This document shows, in pieces, positions 17,217 to 26,101 of a stretch of DNA of 64,000 nt. The stretch is from Actinomycetales bacterium. GTDB taxonomy: Bacteria > Actinomycetota > Actinomycetes > Actinomycetales > Actinomycetaceae. Each line of letters begins with the position of its first letter. The first letter of the stretch is position 1. The stretch lies in the NCBI GenBank assembly GCA_015655375.1, contig JAATFD010000014.1, forward strand, positions 1-64,000, in the 5' to 3' direction. A model generated the notes under the pieces. It saw only the letters and a program-made list of their open reading frames with translations. It was not told the origin of the DNA and ran no database searches. The position numbers and the translations under genes were made by a program.

Positions 17217-18209
17217 TCAGGACCGCGTCCAGGTCCGTGCGACGCGGTGGCCTCCATCAACCAGGCCAGCCTCGTTCGCTCCGATGAGAATCACCCCGTG
17301 AAGTCCCCACTCGGCGGCCTCATGGGCGGAGAGAGAGGATTCGATCCCCACAGCCACGACCGGCAACGCGTCCTCCGTGGCCGCACGGGTCAGCGCATCG
17401 AGCGGAGAGTCTGCCAGCAATGGGGAATGCAACATCGGCTCCGCGACGATGACGAGATCCGCTTGCGCCAATCGCTCCCTCACCCGTGCGACGTCGACCT
17501 CCAGATCGCCGGTGGACACGATCCGCCCACCGATGGCGGCGATCATTGCTGCCGCTCCCCCGGCCGCACCCGATCCTGACTGGCGTGTCGGATCCATGAC
17601 GAAGACTGACTCGGACGACGCCGGTCTGCTCCCCGCCTGGGGCAGGCAGGGGCGAGCCGGACCGAGTGCCGCCATGACCCGCGCCAGCGCAGCGGTCAGA
17701 TCCCGGTCCTGTGAGAGGCGGGGCTCCAGATCGACACCCATGGCCAGAACCGAGGACAGACCGAGCAATGGGCGCGAGGTCGACGCGGCCGCGATCAGGT
17801 CACGGCCCGCCACGCCACGGCGCGCCCGTTCGAGGGCCGCACGGAGATCATTTTCGAGTGCCGGCCCCGGGGCGATCTCGACGCCGGAGATGACGGAGAG
17901 GAACCCCAGTCCCGCGTCGACATCAATGTTGTGCCCGCCCTCGACGACCGGGATCAGGCCCGCCCGGAGCGCAGCCAGCGTCTCCTCGCCCGCACGTCGG
18001 GTCGTCTCCTCCTCAATGCCGACAATGATCGGCGCCAGACCTCGCTCCGGCGCGGAAGCCATTGTTTCAGCGGCAGCCCGCCCCGGCCCGAAGGGCACCA
18101 GATCGATGTCCCATGCGGGCCGGACCTCGGCAAATCCCCGAGCGAGCGTCGACAGTGCGGCCGTTGGTCCGGTGCCTGGACCCCACCGACCGGCGACGAG
18201 GACCCTCAT
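17217..18209 (-). CDS. Glycerate kinase-like protein
   Basis: A 330-residue cytoplasmic protein. The segment SGSGAAGGAAAMIAAIGG and downstream ADLVIVAEPML with VVAVGIESSLS resemble the glycerate 2-kinase (GckA/GlxK) family, as does its mycobacterial equivalent Rv2205c. The N-terminal MRVLVAGRWGPGTGPTAAL looks different from typical enzymes, so the substrate is uncertain. It lies 12 bases after the M20 dipeptidase gene on the same strand and is probably co-transcribed. Confidence 0.62.
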   Translation of the reverse strand: MRVLVAGRWGPGTGPTAALSTLARGFAEVRPAWDIDLVPFGPGRAAAETMASAPERGLAPIIVGIEEETTRRAGEETLAALRAGLIPVVEGGHNIDVDAGLGFLSVISGVEIAPGPALENDLRAALERARRGVAGRDLIAAASTSRPLLGLSSVLAMGVDLEPRLSQDRDLTAALARVMAALGPARPCLPQAGSRPASSESVFVMDPTRQSGSGAAGGAAAMIAAIGGRIVSTGDLEVDVARVRERLAQADLVIVAEPMLHSPLLADSPLDALTRAATEDALPVVAVGIESSLSAHEAAEWGLHGVILIGANEAGLVDGGHRVARTWTRS

Positions 18210-18221
18210 TCCCGCGTTCCC

Positions 18222-19631
18222 TCAGCTCTGGGACGGGGCGGACAGGCGGGTCAGGAGCAACGCCTCGGCCAGGACAGCGGCCTTGAGATCGGGAAGGAAC
18301 TGCGACTCGTCCTCGGAGTGAGCGTTCGTCCGATCGTCCTCGACCCCGGTGACGAGAACCTGGGCGTCGGGAAGCTGACTCTGGAAGTCCGAGATGAACG
18401 GGATCGAACCGCCGACGCCGATGTTGACGGAGTCGATGCCCCAGGCCTCACCGAGGGCCCACGCGAGATCGGTCGTCACGGGTGACTCCATGTCTGCGTC
18501 GTATCCAGGACCAGCCTCGCCGCGAGCGACCTCCACGCGGGCTCCGAAGGGAACACGGGACTCGAGGTGTGCGACGAGGGCCTCCATCGCCTCCGCCGGG
18601 TCCTGACCCGGCGCGGTGCGCATCGACAACCGGAACCGGCAGTGCGGCGCGATCGTGTTGGAGGACTGGTCGACGGCACGGGCGTCGAATCCGACGACAT
18701 TGATCGCCGGTTTCGTCCAGACCCGAGCGGCCAGATCACCGGTGCCGGCCAGCTGGTAGCCGTCGACGATACCCGCAGACGCCCGGAATTCGTCCTCCGG
18801 CCAGTCGACGTCGGCCGTGTCCTGCCCGCCCAGGCCCGCAACCGCGACATCCCCGGCCTCGTCGTGCAGCGTGGCGATCAGGCGGGAGGCCAAGGTCACC
18901 GCATCGAGCACCGGACCGCCGAAGGAGCCGGAATGCACGGCGTGGTCGAGCACCGTGACGTCGACGGTGACGATCCCATTGCCGCGCAGGGTCGTCGTGA
19001 TGGCCGGTTTCCCGGGCCGCCAATTGTACGAGTCGGTGACAATGATGACGTCGGAGGCCAGGCGGTCGGCGTAGGTCGACAAGAAGTCCTGGAAGGACGG
19101 CGAACCGACCTCCTCCTCACCCTCGATGAAGACGACGACATTGAGCGCGAGGTCGGAGCCGAGCACGCCGAGCGCCCCGAGGTGGACGATGATCCCGGCG
19201 CCGTCGTCGGAGGTCCCACGACCGAAGATCCGGTCTCCGCGAACTTCCGCAACGAAGGGATCGAGGCTCCAGCGGGCGAGGTCACCAGTGGGCTGGACAT
19301 CGTGGTGGGCATACAGAAGAACGGTGGGCGCCCCCTCAACCGCTGGTGAGTGCGCGACGACGGCCGGGCGCCCGAGGGTCCCGTCCGGGTTGTGTGCCCG
19401 CAGGCATTCGGCGTCGAGGCCGAGCCCCTCCAGACGGGAGCGCACGTGCTCGGCCGAGGCGACGACATCGTCCTCGTGGGCGGGATCGGAAGAGACGGAG
19501 GGGATCGCGACGAGGGCGGTCAGTTCCTCAACGAGGCTCGGGAACGCCCGCTCGACGCGATCACGCAGGTCCTGGCAGCTGGGGTTCAAGGGCGCCGCCG
19601 CAGCGGATCCAGAAGTGATCGCAGAGTCCAT
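18222..19631 (-). CDS. M20-family metallo-dipeptidase
   Basis: A 469-residue zinc dipeptidase. Metal ligands and catalytic residues are in VLLYAHHDVQPTGD (His, Asp), RGTSDDGAG (bridging Asp) and FIEGEEEVGSPSF (catalytic Glu pair). The central domain after residue 210 would form the dimer lid. Acts on cytoplasmic di- and tripeptides; no signal peptide. Starts at ATG 19631 behind a leaderless -10. Likely operon with the glycerate-kinase-like gene. Confidence 0.9.
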   Translation of the reverse strand: MDSAITSGSAAAAPLNPSCQDLRDRVERAFPSLVEELTALVAIPSVSSDPAHEDDVVASAEHVRSRLEGLGLDAECLRAHNPDGTLGRPAVVAHSPAVEGAPTVLLYAHHDVQPTGDLARWSLDPFVAEVRGDRIFGRGTSDDGAGIIVHLGALGVLGSDLALNVVVFIEGEEEVGSPSFQDFLSTYADRLASDVIIVTDSYNWRPGKPAITTTLRGNGIVTVDVTVLDHAVHSGSFGGPVLDAVTLASRLIATLHDEAGDVAVAGLGGQDTADVDWPEDEFRASAGIVDGYQLAGTGDLAARVWTKPAINVVGFDARAVDQSSNTIAPHCRFRLSMRTAPGQDPAEAMEALVAHLESRVPFGARVEVARGEAGPGYDADMESPVTTDLAWALGEAWGIDSVNIGVGGSIPFISDFQSQLPDAQVLVTGVEDDRTNAHSEDESQFLPDLKAAVLAEALLLTRLSAPSQS

Positions 19632-19637
19632 GGACCC

Positions 19638-19643
19638 AGCCTA
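19638..19643 (-). promoter_or_regulatory. Leaderless -10 of the M20 dipeptidase gene
   Basis: TAGGCT on the minus strand, six bases before ATG 19631. Confidence 0.5.
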
Positions 19644-19691
19644 GTGTCCCCATCGACTCCGCCTCGGGCAGGAGCGGCTCTGCCGATCCAC

Positions 19692-19697
19692 TACCCT
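19692..19697 (+). promoter_or_regulatory. Leaderless -10 of the DUF3043 gene
   Basis: TACCCT, six bases, then GTG 19704. Confidence 0.45.
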
Positions 19698-19703
19698 GGA
19701 GGG

Positions 19704-20324
19704 GTGTTCAGCCGCAAGAAGCAGGAAGCCACCGAGGACGGTCCGGCCGTCCGGACCAGTGACCAGGACCGATCCGCGAGGAAGGGGCGGCCCACGCCGT
19801 CACGCCGCGAAGCAGAGGCGCGCCGCAGGCAGCCTCTGGTTCCCGCCGATCGTAAGGAGGCCAAGCGCAAGGCCAAGGCCGCGCGCGATGCCGCCTACCA
19901 GCGCGAACAGGAGGCCCTCGTCACCGGGGACGAGCGCTACCTGCCGCTGCGCGACAAGGGACGGATCCGCCGTTTCGCCCGCGATTGGATCGACGCCCGA
20001 TGGTCTTTGTCAGAGTTCGTCATGCCGGCCTTCCTGGTCCTCATCGCGGCGATGATGCTCTTCTCCTTCATGCGCGACACAGCGGCGGCCGGATTGCCTG
20101 TCGTGCTCGTCGCCTTCTACGCGGTGCTCATCGTGTCGCTCATCGAGGGTTTCATCGTGTGGTGGCAGCTCAAGCGCCGCATCCGACAGCGTTTCCCCAA
20201 CGACCCGATGCCCAAGGGCATATGGTTCTACGTCTATTCCCGAATGATCATGCTGCGCAGGTGGCGGACCCCTCGTCCACAGGTCGAGCGCGGAGACTTC
20301 CCAGAGACCGAGCCCCCGCACTGA
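19704..20324 (+). CDS. DUF3043 membrane protein
   Basis: A 206-residue protein with a very basic N-terminal half (Arg/Lys/Ala-rich, about 1-90) and two adjacent membrane helices (FVMPAFLVLIAAMMLFSFM, then GLPVVLVAFYAVLIVSLIEG). A basic tail includes RQRFPNDPMPKGIWFYVYSR, a signature of the DUF3043 family (Rv2206 type). Function unknown. GTG 19704 is chosen from the -10 spacing and the family start; a longer open frame exists upstream. Confidence 0.82.
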   Translation: MFSRKKQEATEDGPAVRTSDQDRSARKGRPTPSRREAEARRRQPLVPADRKEAKRKAKAARDAAYQREQEALVTGDERYLPLRDKGRIRRFARDWIDARWSLSEFVMPAFLVLIAAMMLFSFMRDTAAAGLPVVLVAFYAVLIVSLIEGFIVWWQLKRRIRQRFPNDPMPKGIWFYVYSRMIMLRRWRTPRPQVERGDFPETEPPH

Positions 20325-20516
20325 GGCCCGTCAGGACCGCCGGAGGAATCGACGCAGGACGCCGGTCTCCTCGGGGTGCTCATGCCTGGCCGACTTGCGC
20401 AACTGCGTTCCCCGGCATCAGATCGCCGAGCGGAAGGTTTTCGCGTCGTCCCGTTCGGGAGCACTGGGCCAGGCCTGCACCTGGCACTCGGAGATCTCGC
20501 TCGGATCGGGCGTGAC
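20325..20516. other. Intergenic, no supported gene
   Basis: Between two convergent genes. On the minus strand one frame ends with a basic peptide (EETGVLRRFLRRS, stop at 20331-20333) preceded 32 codons upstream by an in-frame stop, so a short or broken reading frame may exist. I cannot support it as a gene. Confidence 0.3.
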
Positions 20517-21575
20517 TCAGTACTGCTCCAGCGCACGGTTGAGCTGCCCGGGCCAGGTCGGGCCCTCGAAGACGAACGCCGTGAACGCCTCGATCAGGTC
20601 GGCTCCCGCATCGAGCATCGCTCGAGCGTCAGCGGCGGAGAACACGCCTCCCGTGGCGATCAGCGTCTGCCCGTCATCGAGGTGGCCTCCCACCAACCGC
20701 ACGACCTCCAGGGCGCGCGGGAAGAGCGGCTTGCCCGACATGCCTCCCTCACCGAGGTCGTGATCAATCGTCGTGTTCGTCGCGACGATGCCTTCGAGGC
20801 CGATCTCCCGACTGAGGTCCGCCACCGCGATGATGTCCTCATCGGACAGGTCGGGGGCGATCTTGACGAAGAGCGGGACCCGATGCTCGATGGCGGCCTC
20901 GCAGCCGCGCCGCGCGGCCTCGAGGATGGGACGCAGATAGCCGACGGCCTGCAGGTCGCGAAGCCCTGGAGTGTTCGGCGACGAGACGTTGACGACAACG
21001 AAATCCGCCCAGGGAGCGAGGGCCTGGGCGCAGGTGAAGTAGTCTTCGTCCGCCCGGTCCTCGGGGGTCGTCTTGTTCTTTCCGATGTTCGCGCCAACGA
21101 TCGCCGAGCGCCCGGCGGGGATCGAGCGCAGACGGCGCAGCTGTGCGGCCGCGGCCTCCGCACCTAGGTTGTTGAACCCCATGCGGTTGCGGATCCCATG
21201 GTCTTCCATCAATCGCCAGGCACGAGGCTTGTCATTGCCCGGCTGGGGGCGCGGAGTGACGGTTCCGATCTCGACGAAGGCGAAACCCAGGGCCGACATC
21301 CCCAGGACGGCGCGAGCGTTCTTATCCATCCCTGCAGCCAGACCGATCCGACCCGGGACCTCACGGGGACCGATGTGGGGCCGTGGCTGACGCGCTGACC
21401 ATGAGGGTGCGGGCGCGCCACGATCGGGGTCAAGATGGCCGACGGTCGCACGCAGCAGACCACGAACCGGGGGGATGCGGCCAGCGATCGAGACCGCTTC
21501 AAGACCCAGGACGTGCGCCTGTTCGGCGTCGACGTGCCGGATGAACGTGCGGAACAGCCATGGGTACACCGACAT
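20517..21575 (-). CDS. pyrD: Quinone-dependent dihydroorotate dehydrogenase (class 2)
   Basis: Pyrimidine synthesis, dihydroorotate to orotate, membrane-peripheral and FMN-dependent. The N-terminal helix pair (YPWLFRTFIRHVDAEQAHVL) marks class 2. FMN-binding and catalytic features: GLAAGMDKNARAV, GFAFVEIGTVTPRPQPGN, NRMGFNNLGA, the catalytic Ser in NVSSPNTPGLRDLQ, IATGGVFSAADA. 352 residues, normal. Starts at ATG 21575 behind a leaderless -10. No other pyr gene is nearby. Confidence 0.95.
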   Translation of the reverse strand: MSVYPWLFRTFIRHVDAEQAHVLGLEAVSIAGRIPPVRGLLRATVGHLDPDRGAPAPSWSARQPRPHIGPREVPGRIGLAAGMDKNARAVLGMSALGFAFVEIGTVTPRPQPGNDKPRAWRLMEDHGIRNRMGFNNLGAEAAAAQLRRLRSIPAGRSAIVGANIGKNKTTPEDRADEDYFTCAQALAPWADFVVVNVSSPNTPGLRDLQAVGYLRPILEAARRGCEAAIEHRVPLFVKIAPDLSDEDIIAVADLSREIGLEGIVATNTTIDHDLGEGGMSGKPLFPRALEVVRLVGGHLDDGQTLIATGGVFSAADARAMLDAGADLIEAFTAFVFEGPTWPGQLNRALEQY

Positions 21576-21581
21576 GCCTTC

Positions 21582-21587
21582 AGATTA
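21582..21587 (-). promoter_or_regulatory. Leaderless -10 of pyrD
   Basis: TAATCT on the minus strand, six bases before ATG 21575. Confidence 0.5.
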
Positions 21588-21665
21588 CTCATCGCCACTC
21601 CGCTCGTCAGATGACGTCCGTGCCCCGAGAGCGCTCCGACACCGCGGTCGCGCCCGCCGCACAGC

Positions 21666-22214
21666 TCAGTCCCACCACAGCCACCAGGCCAGGCGCCCGC
21701 CGCAGCCCTCGGGAAGCACGCGGATCAGCTCGTCCGGTTCGGCCGTCTCCGCCTCCAATGTGAGAGCCGACCGGATTGCCCGCCAGACACCCGCTCGGTC
21801 AGTTCCGACCGAGGTCCGCGAGGCGGGTTGCCATCCACGAGGAGGATCGAAAACGATCATCGCGTCGATGCTCACCCGCTCGTCCCACCTCGGTGGTGTC
21901 ACGAGGTATCCATGGGGCCTGACCAATCCTGGGTGGGAGACGGCCGCCCGCAGGACCGCCCCGCACGAGGGCCCGAGGTTCTGGCGGTCCTCGAGGTTCG
22001 GCCTCGGCAGCGTCGCCAGCAGCCGGGCGCACGCTCCGTCGTCGAGGGCGGAGAACCGCGAGAAGCCCAAGACCGGCCGACCAGCATCCATAAAGGGAAC
22101 AAGAAGGTCCACAGTCCCGTCGTCCCGGGTCCATCCCGCGGGTCCGTAGAGCTGTCGATGCCGCCGGATCGCGAGGCCCTCGTCATATGTCTCGGACGTC
22201 TGCGTACTGGTCAT
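21666..22214 (-). CDS. Uncharacterised protein
   Basis: A soluble protein of 182 residues that I do not recognise. It contains RHRQLYGPAGW near the start and YLVTPPRWDERVSIDAMIVF in the middle, and ends RLAWWLWWD. No signal peptide, membrane helix or catalytic motif is evident. AAAGGA about 12 bases before ATG 22214 supports that start; a GTG at 22235 overlaps the site. It stands alone between pyrD and a divergent methyltransferase gene. Confidence 0.6.
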   Translation of the reverse strand: MTSTQTSETYDEGLAIRRHRQLYGPAGWTRDDGTVDLLVPFMDAGRPVLGFSRFSALDDGACARLLATLPRPNLEDRQNLGPSCGAVLRAAVSHPGLVRPHGYLVTPPRWDERVSIDAMIVFDPPRGWQPASRTSVGTDRAGVWRAIRSALTLEAETAEPDELIRVLPEGCGGRLAWWLWWD

Positions 22215-22367
22215 CGTCGATCGCTGTCCTTTCACCGTTGCCTAAGGGTCGCCCGGTGGCGCCCGCTTCGAAGCCAACCCGCTCGACGAGGCCACGACCA
22301 ACGGCCTCTTGGCGTTCTGTGGACGACGGATCCGAGGACGCGAATCTGTGTATGGCGCTCGGCGCGC

Positions 22368-22373
22368 GATAAT
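22368..22373 (+). promoter_or_regulatory. Leaderless -10 of the SpoU methyltransferase gene
   Basis: GATAAT, six bases, then GTG 22380. Confidence 0.45.
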
Positions 22374-22379
22374 GCCACG

Positions 22380-23255
22380 GTGCTCATTGCCCTGACCGAT
22401 CCCGATGACCCTCGCCTGGCCGATTACACCTCGATGACCGACGTCAAGCTGCGTTCCGCGCTCGAACCCGAGCGGGGCCTGTACATGGCGGAGTCCCACA
22501 ACGTCATCATGCGGGCCGTCGAGGCCGGCCACCGCCCCCGGTCCTTCCTCATGGCGCCACGCTGGCTCGAGCAGATGCGTCCTCTCATCGAGGCGTCGAC
22601 TGGCGATCCCGAGGGCGGTGAGGTCCCGGTGTTCACCGCTCCCGAAGACCTCCTGCGCACGATCACCGGGTTCCATCTGCATCGGGGAGCCCTGGCCGCG
22701 ATGCAGCGTCCAGAACTCGCATCGGTGCCAGACCTCCTGGCTTCAGCCCGGGACGGGCGCGGAGCCCGGAGGATCGCGGTGCTGGAGGACCTTGTCGATC
22801 ACACGAACGTCGGAGCCGCGTTCCGCTCAGCGGCCGCCTTGGGGGTCGATGCCGTCCTCGTGAGCCCACGCTGCGCAGACCCGCTGTATCGGCGTTCCGT
22901 GCGCGTCTCGATGGGCACAGTCTTCCAGGTGCCGTGGACGAGAATCCCCCAGTGGCCGACTGTGGACATCCTCCACGAGGCCGGGTTCACCGTGGCGGCC
23001 CTCGCACTGTCGGAGGACTCGATGAGCCTCGATGACTTCGTCGTTTCACCACTGTGCACAGCATCCGAGGCCAAGGTCGCGCTGGCACTCGGAACCGAGG
23101 GGGACGGCTTGACCCGCAGGGCCGTTGAGTCGGCAGACGTCGTCGTGCGGATCCCCATGTCGGGCGGGGTCGATTCCCTCAACGTCGCAGCGGCCTCGGC
23201 CGTCGCCTTCTGGGCGACGCGCGGCGTGGGCACAGGAGTGGAATCCGGCCGTTGA
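22380..23255 (+). CDS. SpoU/TrmH-family RNA methyltransferase
   Basis: A 291-residue SAM-dependent RNA 2'-O-methyltransferase. The three family motifs are present: NVGAAFRSAAALGVDAVLV, ALGTEGDGLTRRA, and PMSGGVDSLNVAAASAVAFW, the last two forming the trefoil-knot SAM site. The N-terminal 90 residues form the substrate-binding extension of the rRNA-acting subgroup (KLRSALEPERGLYMAES). The exact RNA target cannot be read from sequence. GTG 22380 is chosen by the leaderless -10; its 3' end is 8 bases from a convergent gene. Confidence 0.88.
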   Translation: MLIALTDPDDPRLADYTSMTDVKLRSALEPERGLYMAESHNVIMRAVEAGHRPRSFLMAPRWLEQMRPLIEASTGDPEGGEVPVFTAPEDLLRTITGFHLHRGALAAMQRPELASVPDLLASARDGRGARRIAVLEDLVDHTNVGAAFRSAAALGVDAVLVSPRCADPLYRRSVRVSMGTVFQVPWTRIPQWPTVDILHEAGFTVAALALSEDSMSLDDFVVSPLCTASEAKVALALGTEGDGLTRRAVESADVVVRIPMSGGVDSLNVAAASAVAFWATRGVGTGVESGR

Positions 23256-23263
23256 GAAACCCG

Positions 23264-24049
23264 TCAGTGCTCCGGCGTCGTCCCTTGCCCAGGGTCTGAC
23301 TCAAGGTCGGCGACGATGCGGGCAATCTGATCGGCACAGTCCTCCCATCCGGTGACGGCCAGTGTCGTGAATCCGGCGGCTTTGACGGGATGGTCATTGC
23401 CCGCCGGATCCAGGCGATCCCCGATGAAGAGCATGTCTGATTCCGGGATCCCGGTGACTTCGACCAATTGCCGCATTCCGTAGGCCTTGTCGATCCCGTG
23501 GCGCGTGATGTCCACAGAGGTCGAGCCCCCGGAGCGGACCTCCAGATTCGGCAGGTCGCCTGCGACTGCCTCGCGCAGGGCCGCTTTCTTCTCCCCCGTC
23601 GGATCCCAGACGCGCTTGGCCTGCAGGGGTGCAGACTGCCCGAGAGCGGAATAGGTGATCTGGGAGCCTCGGTCCTCGATGATGTCGCCCCACGTGTCGT
23701 CCTTCCACAGTCCGAGCTCGTGGGCGTGACGGGACAGGGAGTCGATCGCGGCCGCGCGCTGGTCAGGTTCCAGGTCGTGGGCATAGACCTCGTTCCACTG
23801 TCCCTCCGATCGTCGGTAGTAGCGGGTGCCGCAGGTCGGCATCAGATGGAGGCGGGAGAGCCCGGCCTCCCCGACGTGGAGGTGATCGAGCACCTGGGAG
23901 CGGAACTGGCCCATCTGGCCACCCGAGATGATGCAGACGTCGACGTGGTCGAGGAGGGATCCGAGCCTCCCGTCCATCAGCGGGGGAAGGGGCGACTTCG
24001 AGGGTGCCAGGGTGTCATCGAGGTCGAAGGCGACCATTCGAAGGGTCAT
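23264..24049 (-). CDS. HAD-IIB phosphatase, phosphomannomutase-like
   Basis: A 261-residue HAD-superfamily enzyme with a C2B cap. Nucleophile motif VAFDLDDTLAPSKSP (DxDxT), second motif CIISGGQ, and the acidic motif FIGDRLDPAGND. The cap and the GGQMGQF segment resemble eukaryotic-type phosphomannomutase (PMM2) relatives, so the role may be mannose-phosphate or sugar-phosphate turnover. AAAGG precedes ATG 24049. Substrate not certain. Confidence 0.78.
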   Translation of the reverse strand: MTLRMVAFDLDDTLAPSKSPLPPLMDGRLGSLLDHVDVCIISGGQMGQFRSQVLDHLHVGEAGLSRLHLMPTCGTRYYRRSEGQWNEVYAHDLEPDQRAAAIDSLSRHAHELGLWKDDTWGDIIEDRGSQITYSALGQSAPLQAKRVWDPTGEKKAALREAVAGDLPNLEVRSGGSTSVDITRHGIDKAYGMRQLVEVTGIPESDMLFIGDRLDPAGNDHPVKAAGFTTLAVTGWEDCADQIARIVADLESDPGQGTTPEH

Positions 24050-24268
24050 CGAGTGCCTTTCGTGTGAGTGAGACGGACCGAGGACGACACGCGTCGGACC
24101 TCCGTCAGCGTAGACGCCGACGTCCGGCCCCTGCAGCGTGTCCTCGTCGTGACACGGGCGCCGTCGGAGGTGGACAGACCGGACGCGACCCACGCACAAT
24201 TGCCGGGTGGCCCGCCGCCGCGGTGCCGCCCCAGACGGTCGCCACGTGCGGCCCCGATCGGAGGAACA

Positions 24269-24976
24269 ATGCCGACTCCCCACATCAGCGCCGAGCCCGG
24301 AGACTTCGCCGCCGCCGTCCTCATGCCCGGTGACCCGAAGAGGGCCCAGCGCATCGCCGAACAGCTCTTCGAGGAGCCCCGCCTCGTCACCGATGTGCGC
24401 GGGATGCTGGGTTTCACCGGCGAGGTCGGCGGTCGGCCGCTGTCCGTGATGGGATCCGGCATGGGCCAACCCTCCGCGACGATCTATTCCACCGAGCTCT
24501 ACCGGTTCTACGGCGTCCAGCGCATCATCCGGGTCGGCACCTGCGGGGGCATGTCTGGGTCCGTCCACGTCGGTGACACGGTCGTTGCGCTCGGGGCCCA
24601 CACGGATTCCTCGATGAACCAGCAGCGAATTCCTGGCATCAATTTCTCGGCAGTCGCGAGCTTCTCCCTGGCCAGCGCCGCGGTCGCCGCGGCCCACGGC
24701 AGTGACTCGGTCCACGTCGGCACGATCATCTCCCGAGACCATTTCTACTCGGTTCCCGAGGGACAGCCGCGGAAGCTGGCCGACTACGGGGTGCTCGGCG
24801 TCGACATGGAGACCGCTGCACTGTACGGGGTGGCCGCCGAGTTCGGGCGAGAGGCCCTGACGGTCCTCACCGTCTCGGACCACCTCTTCGACCACTCCGT
24901 CGAGATGAGTTCGCAGGAGCGTGAGACGACGTTCCAGACCTCGCTGACGTTGGCGGTCGCCGCAGCCTTGTCCTGA
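24269..24976 (+). CDS. deoD: Purine-nucleoside phosphorylase (DeoD type)
   Basis: Cleaves purine nucleosides with phosphate for salvage. Hexameric DeoD signatures: HISAEPGDFAAAVLMPGDP, VMGSGMGQPSATIY, RVGTCGGM, and GVDMETAALYGVA with the ribose-binding Met-Glu. The purine-contacting Asp is in TVSDHLF. 235 residues, normal length. GGAGG lies five bases before ATG 24269. Confidence 0.94.
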   Translation: MPTPHISAEPGDFAAAVLMPGDPKRAQRIAEQLFEEPRLVTDVRGMLGFTGEVGGRPLSVMGSGMGQPSATIYSTELYRFYGVQRIIRVGTCGGMSGSVHVGDTVVALGAHTDSSMNQQRIPGINFSAVASFSLASAAVAAAHGSDSVHVGTIISRDHFYSVPEGQPRKLADYGVLGVDMETAALYGVAAEFGREALTVLTVSDHLFDHSVEMSSQERETTFQTSLTLAVAAALS

Positions 24977-25034
24977 GCCAGCACCGCGCTCATGGTGAAC
25001 CCGTGGTCCGGACCGCAGCCGTGTTCCGGACCTC

Positions 25035-25970
25035 TCACATGCCGAGCACGGAGTGGAACAACCACGCCGTCGCCACGGTCATCGGCAGGGACGCCAGAGT
25101 CGTGATCAGCACCGTTCCCTGGGCGATCTCCTCACCGGCATGCGCCCTCGACGCGGCGATGAACGCATTCTGGGCGGTCGGCAACCCGCCCATGACGGTG
25201 ACGGCCATCAGGTCGGTGCCGCGCAAACCCAGCAGGTAGCCGACGACGCAGGCCAACCCGGGTTCCACGAGCAGCTTGAGAACGGATGCGAGGACCGTCA
25301 GGTGTCCCATCTGCGAGTGGACCCGCAGATGTTGACCGACCAAGGACGCACCGAAGGCCACGAGCACGACGGGCGCAGCCGCATCGCCGGCCATCGAGGT
25401 CGCGACGGCAAACAGCTCGGGGACCGGCACGGAGAACCACGCACAGACGAATCCCAGGAACGCGGCAATGACCATCGGATTCGTGATCACCCCGCGTACG
25501 ACCGTCCAGGGTGTGGGGCGACGATCGGAGCCGACCAGGTCCGCCAGGACGAAGAACATCGGCGTGAAGAAGCCGAGCTGGAACACCATGATCGGCACGC
25601 CGTGGGTGGCCGACCCCAGGACATAGACCGCGATCGGGATCCCGATGTAGGCCGCGTTGTTGAGTGAGGACGCCATCGAGCCGAGAACGACGTCCGCTGT
25701 TCTCGCGCGCATCAGCGGTCCAGCGATCATCGCGAAGACCACGGCGGTACCGATCCCGGAGGCTGCTGCGACGATCAAGGGGATGCCGAGAACCTCGTCG
25801 ATGGCAGTCGTGGAGATCACGGAGAAGAGCAGTGCGGGTGCGGCGATCCAGTAGACGAGGTCAGTGAGGACCTGGACGGAACCCTCTCCCAGTGCTCTGG
25901 TGCGTCGCGCCAGCCACCCGACGGCCATGATCAGTCCAATGGCACAGATGCTCTGGACGATGTCTCCCAC
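25035..25970 (-). CDS. AEC-family (auxin efflux carrier type) transporter
   Basis: An integral membrane protein of 311 residues with about ten helices arranged as two inverted five-helix halves. Typical features are NAAYIGIPIAVYVLGSA in the first half and LPTAQNAFIAASRAH in the second (the Asn/Pro-rich crossovers). Bacterial members move malate, malonate or other carboxylates; the substrate cannot be told here. GTG 25970 is supported by a leaderless -10. Confidence 0.87.
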   Translation of the reverse strand: MGDIVQSICAIGLIMAVGWLARRTRALGEGSVQVLTDLVYWIAAPALLFSVISTTAIDEVLGIPLIVAAASGIGTAVVFAMIAGPLMRARTADVVLGSMASSLNNAAYIGIPIAVYVLGSATHGVPIMVFQLGFFTPMFFVLADLVGSDRRPTPWTVVRGVITNPMVIAAFLGFVCAWFSVPVPELFAVATSMAGDAAAPVVLVAFGASLVGQHLRVHSQMGHLTVLASVLKLLVEPGLACVVGYLLGLRGTDLMAVTVMGGLPTAQNAFIAASRAHAGEEIAQGTVLITTLASLPMTVATAWLFHSVLGM

Positions 25971-25976
25971 GGCTCC

Positions 25977-25982
25977 ACGGTA
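25977..25982 (-). promoter_or_regulatory. Leaderless -10 of the AEC transporter gene
   Basis: TACCGT on the minus strand, six bases before GTG 25970. Confidence 0.45.
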
Positions 25983-26101
25983 TCCCGAGCGATCGTCTCC
26001 ACGCCCCGACCGCTCACACTTCGTTCCCACGTGTCCGATGGGCGTGATCGGGCCATCCGGTCCAAGATGGGATCAACCCTGACACCACCGGAGGAGCCAG
26101 C

